Source of the DNA: Cordylochernes scorpioides
Lineage: Eukaryota > Arthropoda > Arachnida > Pseudoscorpiones > Chernetidae
Direction: 5' to 3'
DNA: 64,000 bases
Assembly (NCBI GenBank): GCA_030710605.1
Contig: CP092870.1
Coordinates: 54,263,921 to 54,327,920, forward strand
In this document: one piece after another, positions 1 through 10,030 of the stretch
Numbering within the stretch: the first letter of the stretch is position 1
How the letters are laid out: every line of letters starts with the position of its first letter
The notes under the pieces: generated by a model
The model's input: only the letters and a program-made list of their open reading frames with translations
What the model was told of the DNA's origin: nothing
Database searches by the model: none
Made by a program: the position numbers and the translations under genes

Positions 1-213
1 ATAAAAAGGAAGATTTACATCAGGGGGACAAAGTCTGAACAGTCACCTCCACTGTCTTCCCTGGATAGTCAACCATCGACAGCAGCACTCCATCATGGAG
101 ACTTATGGCCTAAACTTCGGTCCCCATTACCTTGTATAATTATATAAAAAAGAATTAAATATTAATAATAAAATAAGTTTACATCTTAAGCAGGTCCTAC
201 CTACTTAATATTT
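1..213. other. Unassigned segment with a GC-balanced stretch
   Basis: Bases 15-125 are less A+T-rich than their surroundings and look like a coding or older unique sequence. The longest minus-strand reading, ending MVDYPGKTVEVTVQTLSP then stop, does not match GMC and has no clear splice frame. No assignment. Confidence 0.3.
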
Positions 214-215
214 TA

Positions 216-1133
216 CCAGGTTTATTAGTATGAAACGCGAAAATTTTCAGTGAATTCAAAAGTTCACCAATTCCATACAACAAAAGATTTTTTAATCAAA
301 GTTATTGCCCTGATTAGCTATACACTCGGACCACCTTTCAGGCAATTTTCGAATTCCTTGTCTGAAAAATTCTATTCCTTTTGAGTCGAAGCAGTCAACA
401 AGCCATTTTCGGAGTATGTCTGAGTTCGAAAATTCCTGGTTTTTTAAGGCGTGTCTTAAAGATGTGAAACGGTGGTAGTCCGACGGCGCTAAGTCTGGTG
501 AGTACGGCAGGTGGGGTAAGAGTTCCCAGCCCAAGTCTCTTATGGTTTTTTTGGTGCAAATATGACTTATTTTCATGCCTGGCGAGCAGCCCTTCTCAGG
601 TTACCAGACGCCGTTCTTGCTGCCTTTCTCTCAACTCGTGGGGGACCCATCTGGAAAGCTTTTAGGTCATTCCGAGGCTGTTTAAACGTAGGGAAACAGC
701 ACCTTGATACACCTGGAGCTGTTTCGCGAGTTTCTCCTGCGTTTAAGTACTGTCCTCATCCAACAAAGCTTGCAGTTCAGCGTCCTCGAACTTTTGGGGC
801 GGTTTTCCACGTGGTTCATTATCAAGTTCGAAATCGCTAGTTTGGAATTTTTTAAACCACCTCTAACACTGCGATTTGCTCAGAGCGTGGTCGCCGTAAA
901 CTTCCTCGAGCATTCGGTGGGCTTCAGTGGCACTTTTCTTCCAGTTGAAGGCGAACAACAAAACTTCCCGCAAATGGGCACTTTCCACGATTTATATTTT
1001 TCTAAAACTGCACGCGTGCTGATGCCACGTGAGTCAAAAAACAAAACGCCTTTAACAGCGCCACCGTCGGCTCAAATAAAGTTGCACAGCGCCCTCTGGC
1101 GGCCATTTTCGCGTTTCATACTAATAGACCTGG
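216..1133 (-). mobile_element. Mariner element, internally deleted
   Basis: Terminal inverted repeats begin CCAGGTTTATTAGTATGAAA at the left and CCAGGTCTATTAGTATGAAA at the right, and the element is flanked by TA duplications (214-215, 1134-1135). At 918 bp it is shorter than a normal 1.3-kb mariner. The minus strand carries the N-terminal helix-turn-helix part (around 1000-700) and the C-terminal part with PYSPDLAPSDYH, which contains the third catalytic Asp (292-576). The central region with the first two catalytic Asps is missing and stops interrupt the frame, so it is dead. A motif close to the vertebrate CTCF consensus (CCGCCAGAGGGCGC, minus strand) lies near its right end. Confidence 0.9.
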
Positions 1134-1135
1134 TA

Positions 1136-1583
1136 TAAAATTGTATGAAATTCTAAATGAATTTATAAATTCCATAAAAATTATCTTTATTTATTATTTT
1201 CAATAAAATAAAAAACTAGGTATATTCAGTATTTTTTGACAATTCTCAAACCTTTTTAATAAGAAATCTGAAAACTGATGGTGTTGAAAAGGGTTTGGAA
1301 TATTTCGTACATTCGTATTTCGTACGTTAGAACAATTCGTACTTTATTGATTTATAGTTGAGATAGTATTTTATGAAAGGGGTGTGTGTGAAAGGAGATG
1401 TGGACATTCGTATGATATGGTTCGATGTACCACTGAGATAAGAATATTATGTTGATATGAATGAAGTTTCTGTAAAGAACGATAAAAGGCATCTATAATA
1501 AAGATAGAATTCAAGTATCAGAATAATTGTTGATATAATTATTTATTTGTTTTGAAAATAGAGAAATCCATAGATAAATATTT
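1136..1583. other. A+T-rich intergenic sequence, nothing recognised
   Basis: Low-complexity A+T-rich sequence with no ORF, RNA gene or repeat that I can link to another part of the window. Confidence 0.6.
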
Positions 1584-1772
1584 AATAAAAAAGGCATATA
1601 TTGGATCAAAATATCATTTATTTTACCAATATTTCAGTTGGCTGAACGCCAACCTTTATCAAGGTGTTATAACATTTTAAAGTGTGTCAACAACAAACTC
1701 AGCGCTACATAACGTCAACAGCATTAAGTTTTTCAAAATATTTTGATCCAATATATGCCTTTTTAATTAAAT
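1584..1772. mobile_element. Foldback MITE, family F1
   Basis: The ends are inverted repeats: TAAAAAAGGCATATATTGGA at the left and the reverse complement of AAAAAGGCATATATTGGATC at the right. The left arm contains GGCTGAACGCCAACC, also found in the other copies. The inner part (caaactcagcgctacataacg) recurs near 3240 and, inverted, near 32450 and 57240. Confidence 0.8.
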
Positions 1773-2097
1773 TAAATAATTATTTATATCTTAAAATAAA
1801 ATATATTTATAGGAATTTTAACCAACACACTTACAATTTTTACTTATTATATAGCGTAAATTTTGCTTCATTGAATATTATTTTCGAATATATAGAAAGA
1901 AGTCATTTTATTCGATCCGGGTCAAAGTAGCGAAAGCTGACAATCCAAAAAATCTCAAATTTACAAATATTTGTAAATACTTCTTGTAAGTATTTTTAGC
2001 ATTTTAAAATTTGAAATAATAAATAAATGAAATAAAACTCCTTGTGAGAAAAATATGTGTGTGTGTATTTTCAAATATTATTTAATATTAGTGAAAC

Positions 2098-2235
2098 AGT
2101 TAGCTTTTCTTGATTAATCAAGAGTGGGTATTTGGCCAATTCTGGAATAATTAAAAATCAACGAGAATAGTTGATATTTATTCCGATAGATGGCGCAAGC
2201 CATCAGCAACTTTCAGTTGCACGATAAGGTGATGC
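2098..2235. repeat. Repeat F2b (single arm)
   Basis: Shares ttagcttttcttgat, a GATAGATGGCGCAAGCC block and a terminal tgcacgat segment with copies at 3768-3920 and 4100-4250. The three copies are close together and in the same orientation. Confidence 0.75.
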
Positions 2236-2279
2236 TTTTTTTCATATATATATTTCGTTGTGGTTGAAATTATTATTTT

Positions 2280-2690
2280 CTGAAAAAAAAAACAATAGAA
2301 AAAAAAAATAAAAGGGTCAGGTGTTGATATCAAAAATAATGAAAGCATATCCTGACCAGGAGCACATGTGCTTTTTAGATGGCAGAGCGCTATCTAGTTG
2401 AACAGAAATCAACTAAACATTGATTTAACCTGTTCCCTGATATTTGGCCAACCCAATTTGGCTTTAAATACCTATTTCTTGGTTTCTCAAGAAGCCTCTG
2501 GGACCAAATATATTTTAGTCTTGACGAGCGCCAACAGCGCGAAACGCGTTGGTGGATAGCTTTTCTTGATTTATCAAGAAATTGGGTTGGCCAAATATCA
2601 GGGAACAAGTTAAATCAATGTTTAGTTGATTTATGTTCAACTAGATGGCGCTCTGCCATCTAAAAAGCACATGTTGGAATTTGACCAGGT
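2280..2690. mobile_element. Foldback MITE, family F2
   Basis: A long palindrome. The left arm runs from the A-rich start through gggtcaggtgttgat, cctgaccagg and the GCGC/CATCTAG block. The right arm repeats this inverted up to about 2690. The centre holds a segment shared with the F2b repeats (cagcgcgaaacgcgttggtgg). Both arms carry a CTCF-like ACTAGATGGCGCTC or close variant. The right arm's outermost A-rich part is lost. Confidence 0.85.
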
Positions 2691-3125
2691 TGGGATTATG
2701 ATATGTCGAGATTTTGTTCTTGTTAGAGAGGAATATAATCTGTTTGTATTTTGGCTGTTAGGAATTTATTCTGTTGGCATTTCCGTTGTTGAGATTTCGG
2801 ATTATCGAAATTTTATCTTTCGCGTGGGTTTATATCCAAAACCTATTTATATTGTGTGTGTGATATTTAATTTTAACATTTTATTAAATATCTAAGATAA
2901 ATTCCTCGGATTCTTACCTTTTTGACAAAAGCATTTGTAACAAATTTGAAGTTAGACCTTTTGTTTTCTATTGGTTTAATGAAGGCATCATAATTGTCCT
3001 GTCTTTTTCCATCTTTGGTTGTTGTGAGAGGTTCCCCAAAACCTAAAACATAGTATGCCCATCATTGTTAATAATGTTTTAATATTTGACTAATGAAATT
3101 ATAATTCCATAATATATTTAGATGT

Positions 3126-3290
3126 TTAATTAAAATGGCATTTATTGGATCAAAATATAATTTATTCACCAATAATTCAGTTGTGTGTGTGTAGTTGAAC
3201 GCCAACCTTTTTCAAAGTACAACAGCGTATTTATGTAAGCAACAAACTAAGCGCTACATAACGTCAATAGTCACATTTAAATGTTTTCAA
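3126..3290. mobile_element. Foldback MITE F1, degraded copy
   Basis: The left terminus (taattaaaatggcatttatt), the gttgaacgccaacc block and the aagcgctacataacgtca core are present. The right terminus is not recognisable. A short TG run interrupts the left arm. Confidence 0.65.
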
Positions 3291-3713
3291 ATAATATATC
3301 CAGTTCATACTTAATGATTCGAAGTGTGTTTTATCATGTTAATGCGCCTCTCTATCCATGCCAAAATATATTTATTAAATTTTATATTTATTTTGAATAT
3401 TAACTTAATTTAATAAATATTGTGTTATTTTTATTAATCATATTACCACGTGGAAAATTAGGAAAGACAAACTTCAGGATGACACAGAAATTTATTTAAG
3501 GCAAGAACAAACTATTAATGATGAAGAAAAGATAAACAATGAGGGAATATAAACATTAAAAAATGATTCACTGTTAATAAAATAATAAATACTTCGCTAC
3601 AATTATCAAATAGAATAATCATATATGTTTCATACGTCTCTTTGTAAATGTGATTGGCCAAAATAATAATTATAGATCTTTGCAGGCAAATACTTTAGTG
3701 TGGAAAAAAAAAC

Positions 3714-3955
3714 ACAAAAGTGAATTTGTACTCGGATCAGGTGGATAAACAGCCCGAAACGCGTAGATGGTTAGCTTTTCTTGAATAATCAAAAAACAGT
3801 ATTTGACTGATTCAAGAATAATTAAAAATCAACGATTAGTTGATATTTATCCCGATAGATGGCGCAAGCCATCAGCAACTTTTAGTTACACAATCAGGAA
3901 ATGCCTTTTTTTCTTAATTTATCCACCTGATCAAAGTACAGATTCACTTTTGTAC
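3714..3955. mobile_element. Palindromic element containing an F2b arm
   Basis: The left end (aaaagtgaatttgtactc, gatcaggtggataaa) is repeated inverted at 3917-3955. The interior is the F2b repeat with GATAGATGGCGC at about 3854. A further F2b copy follows at about 4060-4255. Confidence 0.75.
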
Positions 3956-4059
3956 TATTTTCCCCATTGTTTGGCGTTCTCACGCCCTTCCGACCTAAAT
4001 ACCTGTTTCCTGGTTTTTCAAGATGCCCTAAAGACCAGCTATTTTGGTCGTTGAGGTAC

Positions 4060-4255
4060 AGTTTGTACCACGCTGACGAGGGCCAACAGCACGAAACGCG
4101 TACGTGGTTAGCTTTTCTTGATTAATTAAAAAAAAAAGTATTTTGCCAATTCTAGAACAATTAAAAATCGACGATTAGTTGATATTTATTCCGATAGATG
4201 GCGCAAGCCATCAGCAACTTTTAGTTGCACGATCAGGAAATGCCTTTTTTATCAA
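4060..4255. repeat. Repeat F2b
   Basis: Third copy of the F2b block: gaggccaacag-type head with acgaaacgcgta, ttagcttttcttgat, and GATAGATGGCGCAAGCC at about 4193, ending ttgcacgatcaggaaatgcc. Confidence 0.75.
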
Positions 4256-4376
4256 TTACTTTAGTATTCACTTATTCAATTGGGTACAATGATTGAAACT
4301 GGAAAGACAGCCAACATGAGTGAAGAGAGAATTAAGGTCGACGAACATGCCAAACTGCAACTTAATGTAACAATAT

Positions 4377-4643
4377 TGTCATAACCAAAAATGCACATAG
4401 CGTGTAACTAAATAATACATCGGCAGCTTGGCGAATGTTGTGTACCTGAGCCCCGATAGGTGGCGCGCGCTGTCAGATCGGCAAGAGCCGTTTGAGTCTC
4501 TGACATTACACACTGCCTTAATTTCCCATTATTTTTAACCATTTAACTTATTTCTTTTTATCCCTCAAACTATTTAACTATTTAAAGTAATCTAATAAAT
4601 TATTATTTTATTCTACCCAAACGTCACCTTTATTACTGTGACA
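4377..4643. mobile_element. Solo LTR, family L1 (copy 1)
   Basis: A 267-bp unit starting TGTCATAACC and ending GTGACA, flanked by ATAT on both sides (4373-4376, 4644-4647). A second copy with the same ends and the same ATAT flanks is at 57869-58190, and a fragment lies near 52520-52700. It carries GATAGGTGGCGCGCG, a good match to the insect CTCF core, at 4455-4468. Confidence 0.8.
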
Positions 4644-5029
4644 ATATTAACATGGGGATTGAAAACTTATATTTGCGTGTTTTTGCTTCAGGTAACATGG
4701 TTAAATTCACATCTTTTATAGTGGCTATTGATAAAAAAATAAATGTTGCCATCCAGCTCGGCTTGAAGCGAGTTTAGATATATGAAAATATATAGTTTCC
4801 CATCTATACATGTTCTTCACATGCACCAAATTTTGTCCCAATCGGACAATTATTTTAGAGGGATGTGTCAATTTCTTTGTTATAAAGTTGATTTTTACGA
4901 TGGTTTCACATATGAGACAGATCTTGTAAGATGGCTGCCAAGATAGTTAGAAACTCAAATGCAAATATAAATGTGTCTATAGTTATAGCTGATCATAATC
5001 GAACATTGCCAGCCCTAGATGATATCCAT
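4644..5029. other. A+T-rich sequence, nothing recognised
   Basis: No coding signal. A stretch at about 4830-4870 (aaattttgtcccaatcggac) looks like common arthropod repeat sequence but could not be linked to another copy here. Confidence 0.5.
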
Positions 5030-5600
5030 TAGCCCTGGCAAATTTTAATTTTTTGATAATTTATTAATCAACCAGGCGCTATATTAAAATATTTGCGTCT
5101 AATACAGAGGAAACAGCAAATAAATTAGAACTTGGAATATAATATTCACATGTATTATTTTACAGAGTTCATAATATATATATAGACAAAGTGGATGAGG
5201 TGAAAGGATTAATCATTTAAATCAGGGAACAAACGATGTTTTTTTTGCTTATCCCTAGTACACAGGGTACAGGCCATTATAATCATGGTGGGTAGAAGTA
5301 GCCGACTGCTTTTACTGTAAGTACATCACATGTCTACATATGCAAAAAGCAGTTCGACGATGTCTCCCTTCTGTAAAAATAAGACAGTCGTAGATAAGGT
5401 GAAAAGCAGTTTGTTTAGTTTCTCCGCAGGAACAATTAGCACTGGCAATGAGATTAAGATAAAACAACTTAGGAATCTTTGAACAAACGGGCGAGGACAA
5501 GATGGTAAATGATCTAACCTTCACACATTTAGTAAAAAAGACAAAAGTCTTCTCAATTAAGCAGGAAAGGTATCGATGGGGAAATGGGTCACTTACATAA
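5030..5600 (-). pseudogene. LINE C-terminal fragment and 3' end (family X)
   Basis: The minus strand encodes NCSCGETKQTAFHLIYDC followed by a short basic tail. This is the Cys-Cys-His-Cys knuckle that ends many LINE reverse transcriptases. The 3' part at 5240-5360 is nearly the same as the 3' tail of the SINE-like element at 55862-56165. The outer part (5030-5230) matches 53470-53700 inverted, where HLIYHC is again encoded. No RT core is present. Confidence 0.75.
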
Positions 5601-5860
5601 ACCGCCCTATCATGAAACAGTAAATGAACAGTATTGTGATACAGGCTTTAACACCCAAGCCGTGAATACTCTCAATGTCATCCGATAGGTTGATGGTTTC
5701 ACCATGACAACGCTTGGTCTCAAGTCATAAGGTTGATGCAGACTATTTAGCCGAAATGAATATTAAATATGTGCCTACATACACAAACCAGGTCTTTTCT
5801 GACAGTAATTTTTACCTTCATATTGATTTAAATCATAACTTTAAAAATTGCAACATAAAT

Positions 5861-6590
5861 TTATTGGCAATGTGTCTCTCTTCAATAATATCATAAAATA
5901 TTATCTCTACAGACCTTACTGCAATGATATTTGTAACAAATAAATTTACTGGCAATGTGTTTCTTTTCAATAATATCATAAAATACTATCTCTACAGACC
6001 TTACTGCAATGATATTTGTAACAAATAAATTTACTGGCAATGTGTTTCTTTTCAATAATATCATAAAATACTATCTCTACAGACCTTACTTCAATGATAT
6101 TTGTAACGAATAAATTTACTGGCAATGTGTTTCTCTTCAATAATATCATTAAATATTATCTCTACAGGCCTTACTGCAATGGTATTTGTAACAAATAAAT
6201 TTACTGGCAATGTGTTTCTCTTCAAAAATATTATAAAATATTATCTCTACAGACCTTACTGCAATGATATTTGTAACAAATAAATTTACTGAAAATGTGT
6301 TTCTCTTCAATAATATTATAAAATATTATCTCTACAAAAATTACTGTAATGATATTTGTAACAAATAAATTTACTGGCAATGTGTTTCTCTTCAAAAATA
6401 TTATAAAATATTATCTCTACAGACCTTACTGCAATGATATTTGTAACAAATAAATTTACTGAAAATGTGTTTCTCTTCAATAATATTATAAAATATTATC
6501 TCTACAAAAATTACTGTAATGATATTTGTAACAAATAAATTTACTGGCAATGTGTTTCTCTTCAATGACATCATAAAATATTATCTCTAT
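5861..6590. repeat. 85-bp tandem array
   Basis: Nine units with starts exactly 85 bp apart (5861, 5946, 6031, 6116, 6201, 6286, 6371, 6456, 6541), each holding ttactggcaatgtgtttct, tctctacag and a CTTACTGCAATGATATTTG block. The last unit runs into the centre of a palindrome, whose other arm (6708-6800) holds a single inverted copy of the same unit. Confidence 0.95.
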
Positions 6591-6800
6591 GATATAAGTT
6601 ATTGGATGAGAGGGTTTGGCTCATCAGAGCGGTCTAGAGATTAATTTGGCGAAACCGCTGAAAGGGTTCACTACTGATAAGCCAAGCCCTCTCATTCAAT
6701 AACTTATATCATTGCAGTATGGTCTATAGAGATAATATTTGATGATATTATTGAAATTTATACACATTTCCAGTAATTTTATTTGTTACAAATTTTAGAT
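6541..6800. mobile_element. Foldback MITE, family F4, with array on its left arm
   Basis: Centre of symmetry near 6650. The inner arms 6592-6628 and 6673-6709 pair over about 37 bases, and AGCGGT/ACCGCT continues the pairing inward. The outer arm 6708-6800 is the reverse complement of the 85-bp unit. Related elements are at 18350-18500, 24757-25150, 28257-28400, 36739-37010 and 61743-61862. Confidence 0.85.
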
Positions 6801-7032
6801 AGATGGCAATTAAATTTATAAATTTGAAAAATAGTGTTTTAAAAATTGATAATCTGTTATGAAGAAAGCGGAGATGCGATTCTGAAGACGGTTACTCTTT
6901 CAATCTAAGAATGAGTCCAAGCATTTTTTTCGGGAAAGGTAGACACAATTTTTGAAAATTTTAAAGATAGATGGCAATGAAATTAATAATTTTAATAATG
7001 CTCTTTGTCTGTGGTTTACATTATAAAATCAT

Positions 7033-7044
7033 GGGGGGGGGGGG
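7033..7044 (+). repeat. Poly-G run (12 G)
   Basis: Twelve consecutive G in an otherwise A+T-rich intergenic stretch. Confidence 0.9.
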
Positions 7045-7079
7045 AAGGACAAAACTTACATAATTTTAAAATTTTGAGC

Positions 7080-7500
7080 ATATACCACTCATTCTTTTAA
7101 AGGAGACAGAAATTTTATACAGTTGGTTATCTCGTGTGTCTTTTCAATAAAGGTCACTGTGTAGTAAGTATCTTTCAGAGTTATTCTCTGAATCCCTATA
7201 TACATACTTAAAGGTACAACTTCCTTAAGTTTTGTTCATGAGTGTATACACACTTAGTTATTTCGTGTGTATATAATAAAGATCAATGTAATATCTTTCA
7301 GAGTTATTGTCTGAATCCCGATATACATGCTAAAAGGTACAACTTCCTTAAGTTTTGTTCATGAGTGTATACACACTCAGTTATATTTCGTGTCTCTTCA
7401 ATAAAGAACAATGTAATATCTTCCAGAGTTATTGTCTCAATCCCGATATACCTGCTAAAAGGTACAACTTCCTTAAATGTTTTCCATGAGTTTAAATCAA
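7080..7500 (-). repeat. Satellite family S123, about three units
   Basis: Diverged tandem units with agagttattgtctgaatccc, gatatacatgctaaaagg and cttccttaagttttg. They are the reverse complement of the 123-bp array at 11714-12814. The array ends about 20-25 bp from the GMC exon 5 donor site. Confidence 0.85.
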
Positions 7501-7518
7501 CTACGATAAATAACTTAC

Positions 7519-7659
7519 CAATATGGACTTCCCCATTATCTACAGAAGGTATTGTAGCGTTAGTTCCAGCATCCAAAAAGCTGCGAGATTTCTCCGTGTA
7601 GGCGCCATCAACAGCATATGATAAAGCCGTTTCTCCTAGCGTACCATAGATTGGGTCAT
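7519..7659 (-). CDS. GMC oxidoreductase gene 1, exon 5
   Basis: A 141-nt open segment between acceptor tgttccag and a perfect GTAAGT donor. Phase 2 entry fits exon 4 exactly. The product reads DDPIYGTLGETALSYAV, then DGAYTEKSRSFLDAGTNA and TIPSVDNGEVHIG. It corresponds to the GMC region that reads roughly YHGxxGPL...AFLEAGxELGxPxxDxNGE.xIGF. It ends in phase 1, so the following exon must start with two bases; none was found down to base 1. The 123-bp satellite family begins about 25 bp beyond the donor. In isolation the exon resembles an ankyrin repeat, but the phase and order favour GMC. Confidence 0.78.
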
Positions 7660-7935
7660 CTGGAACACATCAACAATTTTTGAAGTTATAGAAAAACTAT
7701 TGAGGCAGATTATATTATCTATAATGTTGAATAATCAACATTTTTCATAAGCATTGTTAATACAATATAATGCGGCTTATGATTGTAGAACTACATTTGA
7801 AAATTATCCCGGCTGTGTTTCTTTTGAACGAAAAATAGAAATTTATTTTAAGGAGAAATAAAGATTATTTCCAACCTTAGGGATGAAGTATGAAAGGATT
7901 AATTGTGAAGTGTAATGATAAACGGAAAAATAAAG

Positions 7936-8010
7936 TGTCCAGGGTTGGGAATTGAACCCACAGTTTTCCGCTTACCGGGCAGATGCCATGTCCACTAGGC
8001 TAACCTGGAC
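7936..8010 (-). pseudogene. tRNA-like core of F5 palindrome (copy A)
   Basis: 75 nt fold as a tRNA: perfect acceptor stem GTCCAGG/CCTGGAC, anticodon stem TCTGC/GCGGA around loop CCGGTAA (nominal anticodon GGT), and B-box-like GGTTCAATTCC. Position 33 is C instead of the universal U, so it is probably not a working tRNA. It may still keep an internal Pol III promoter. Confidence 0.75.
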
Positions 8011-8181
8011 ATATTTTTCCGTTCGTAAATATTATATAAAGTTTCTCCTTAAAATAAATTTCGATTTTTCGTTCAAAAGAAACACATGTGGGATAATTTT
8101 GAAATGTCATTCTACAATAATAAGGCGCATTATATTATATTATGAATTACTTTATATAATAATTACGAACGGGAAAAAAAG

Positions 8182-8256
8182 GTCCAGGGTAGCCTAGAGG
8201 ACATGGCATCTGCCCGGTAAGCGGAACACTGTGAGTTCAATTCCCATCACTGGACA
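8182..8256 (+). pseudogene. tRNA-like core of F5 palindrome (copy B)
   Basis: Same 75-nt tRNA-like sequence as the core at 7936-8010, in the opposite orientation, with the same anticodon arm TCTGC-CCGGTAA-GCGGA. The B box reads GAGTTCAATTCC. Confidence 0.7.
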
Positions 8257-8570
8257 CTTTATTTTTTCCGTTTATCATTACTCTTCACAATTCATCTTTT
8301 CATACTTCATCCCTAAGGATAGAAATAATCGTTATTTCTCCTTAAAATAAATTTCGATTCTTCGTTCAAAAGAAACACATGCGAGATAATTTTTAAATGT
8401 CGTTCTATAAGCATTTTTATTATTTAACCGAGCTTTTAAACATTTTCGCCCTTTGATAGGAGAAATAAAACGTATCTCAAATCAATCAAAATGTATTTTT
8501 TCCTTGTGTACATTTCGCTTTATGCAAACTCTACACCACAATAAAAATACACAATAATATGAATTATATA

Positions 8571-9272
8571 TGTAACGTCGGGACGTTTACCTTTTGGGAT
8601 TGATGGGTTGAATTGATTGATAATTGATTGAATTGATGGGCGCAGTCGTTGGCTGAAGTGACAAGGTGTTCTCACAGGGGAAAATAACGAAAAACACAGG
8701 ATCTGGATTGGAAAAGGCTAGCGATCTAGGGAGAAAGGGGTTGAAGCTATTTGGCTGAGTTGGCTATTAACTATGGCTGTTCACATGATTGAGGATTAGA
8801 CTTATCTGATCGTTTGAGAGGGTGGTGGCTGGCTCCTAACCGGTTCCTTGGTCGGTCCAGGTGCTAGCTCGATGCTGTCCAGGTCCCAACTGGTCTCTAT
8901 GGTGCCACCTTCTTAACTGCCTAAACTCCGTTCCCGATTTACCACGGACACTATCCAGGGTTTTGATTGGCTGGTGTTTGAGACGTGTAAGCTTTCTATT
9001 GGTTCCTAGCTAATTCTCCTATTCTTTGATTGGGCCTTTGCTATCCCTTTGTTCTGGACTTGTTCTGACCTGATCCAGGAAATACTAGGTTCTTGAACCC
9101 AGTTTATGAGTTCCTGGATAATAAAACCTGCTAATGATTGCTTCCTCTTTGATGGCCTTTCTCTAAATCTTTCTCCCAGATTTCTAAGCCTTGTTTTTAT
9201 TAAAATCTTTTAAAACATACATTGCATACATATTGTGGTGGGATTACATCCAGTTATGTACAAATTATGACA
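8571..9272 (-). mobile_element. Solo LTR, family L2 (copy 1)
   Basis: 702 bp. On the minus strand it starts TGTCATAATTTG and ends CGACGTTACA, flanked by TATA on both sides (8567-8570, 9273-9276). The second copy, inverted relative to this one, is at 31699-32427. Confidence 0.8.
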
Positions 9273-9348
9273 TATATATATATATATATATGTAGATATG
9301 TATATATTTTGAGAGAAAATAGAGCAATACCTAAATATATCTTCAATT

Positions 9349-9505
9349 AAAAAGGCATATATTGGATCAGAAAATTATTTATTTACCAATATTTCAGTTG
9401 GCTGAACGCCAACCTTTTTCAAGGTATTATAATATCGCATTTAGCCAACAGAAATATGGGTAAATAAATAAATGATTTTTTTATCCAATATATGCCTTTT
9501 GATTA
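9349..9505. mobile_element. Foldback MITE F1
   Basis: Inverted ends AATTAAAAAGGCATATATTG and its complement, with GGCTGAACGCCAACC in the left arm. The right arm is shortened. Confidence 0.75.
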
Positions 9506-9689
9506 ATTAAATATGTATATATAAACACTTTATATTCAAATGCAAATATTCTATTATATGTAAATATGTGTGCATATATGTATATAATGAATATCTTCGA
9601 ATGCAAATCTAATATATGCAAATTTGCAAATATGTGTATATATTAACAATTAATCGTTGAATGAAAATATTTTAATATATAAAGGCATA

Positions 9690-10030
9690 GGGCGCCTCTC
9701 CCGTCAAAATAAACGTCAAAAGCTGACGCCATATATTGACCGACGTCGCAACTAGCGGCCTCGGGTCGGTGACAAAGCCACAATACCAGCTTTGGCAAAC
9801 TGAGAAGCGTCCACCTAGAGACCATGGTTTCGGGCTAATGGCCCTCGTCAGTCTATGGCGGACTTTATTCCATAAGATCCACACGGGGTTTAATGGAATC
9901 TTCATAATCTACCAAAGAGGTGTTTTGCTGGCAAGGTGGCTGGGCCAAATCTATGGCTAGAATATAGATGGAAAATTTGCCGGGAGGAAAATTGTTCCTC
10001 CTGGCAAATTTTCCATCTATATTCTAATAT
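9690..10030. repeat. Repeat family R340 (copy 1) ending in a hairpin
   Basis: About 340 bp, shared with 15641-16140 (blocks ggtcggtgacaaagccacaa, agctttggcaaactgagaag, gagaccatggttt, ggtgttttgctggc). It ends in a strong hairpin at 9958-10026. Confidence 0.8.
9958..10026. repeat. Near-perfect hairpin, 31-bp stem
   Basis: TAGAATATAGATGGAAAATT is repeated inverted after a loop of about 5 nt (AATTG). There is one mismatch in the GCCGGGAGGAA part. Its size resembles a pre-miRNA stem, but it most likely marks the inverted terminus of the repeat. Confidence 0.85.

Larger units (their letters stand above)
7795..8420. mobile_element. Two overlapping palindromes (family F5) with tRNA-like cores
   Basis: The arms contain tgtttcttttgaacgaaaaa, the inverted form, and a tgataaacggaaaaata segment next to the core. 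The first palindrome has its core at 7936-8010 (minus) and the second at 8182-8256 (plus). The arm between them is shared. A clean single copy is at 56282-56690. Confidence 0.85.

Noticed and set aside
5861..6590. CRISPR-like regularly spaced repeats.
   Set aside because: Units are contiguous 85-bp copies without unique spacers, in a eukaryotic context. The same holds for the 123-bp and 131-bp arrays.
7519..7659. Ankyrin-repeat exon (GETALSYAV...SFLDAGTN looks like an ankyrin helix pair).
   Set aside because: Splice phases fit GMC exon 4 exactly, and the order YGT..G..L....FLDAGTN...NGEVHIG corresponds to the GMC region after the ED motif.
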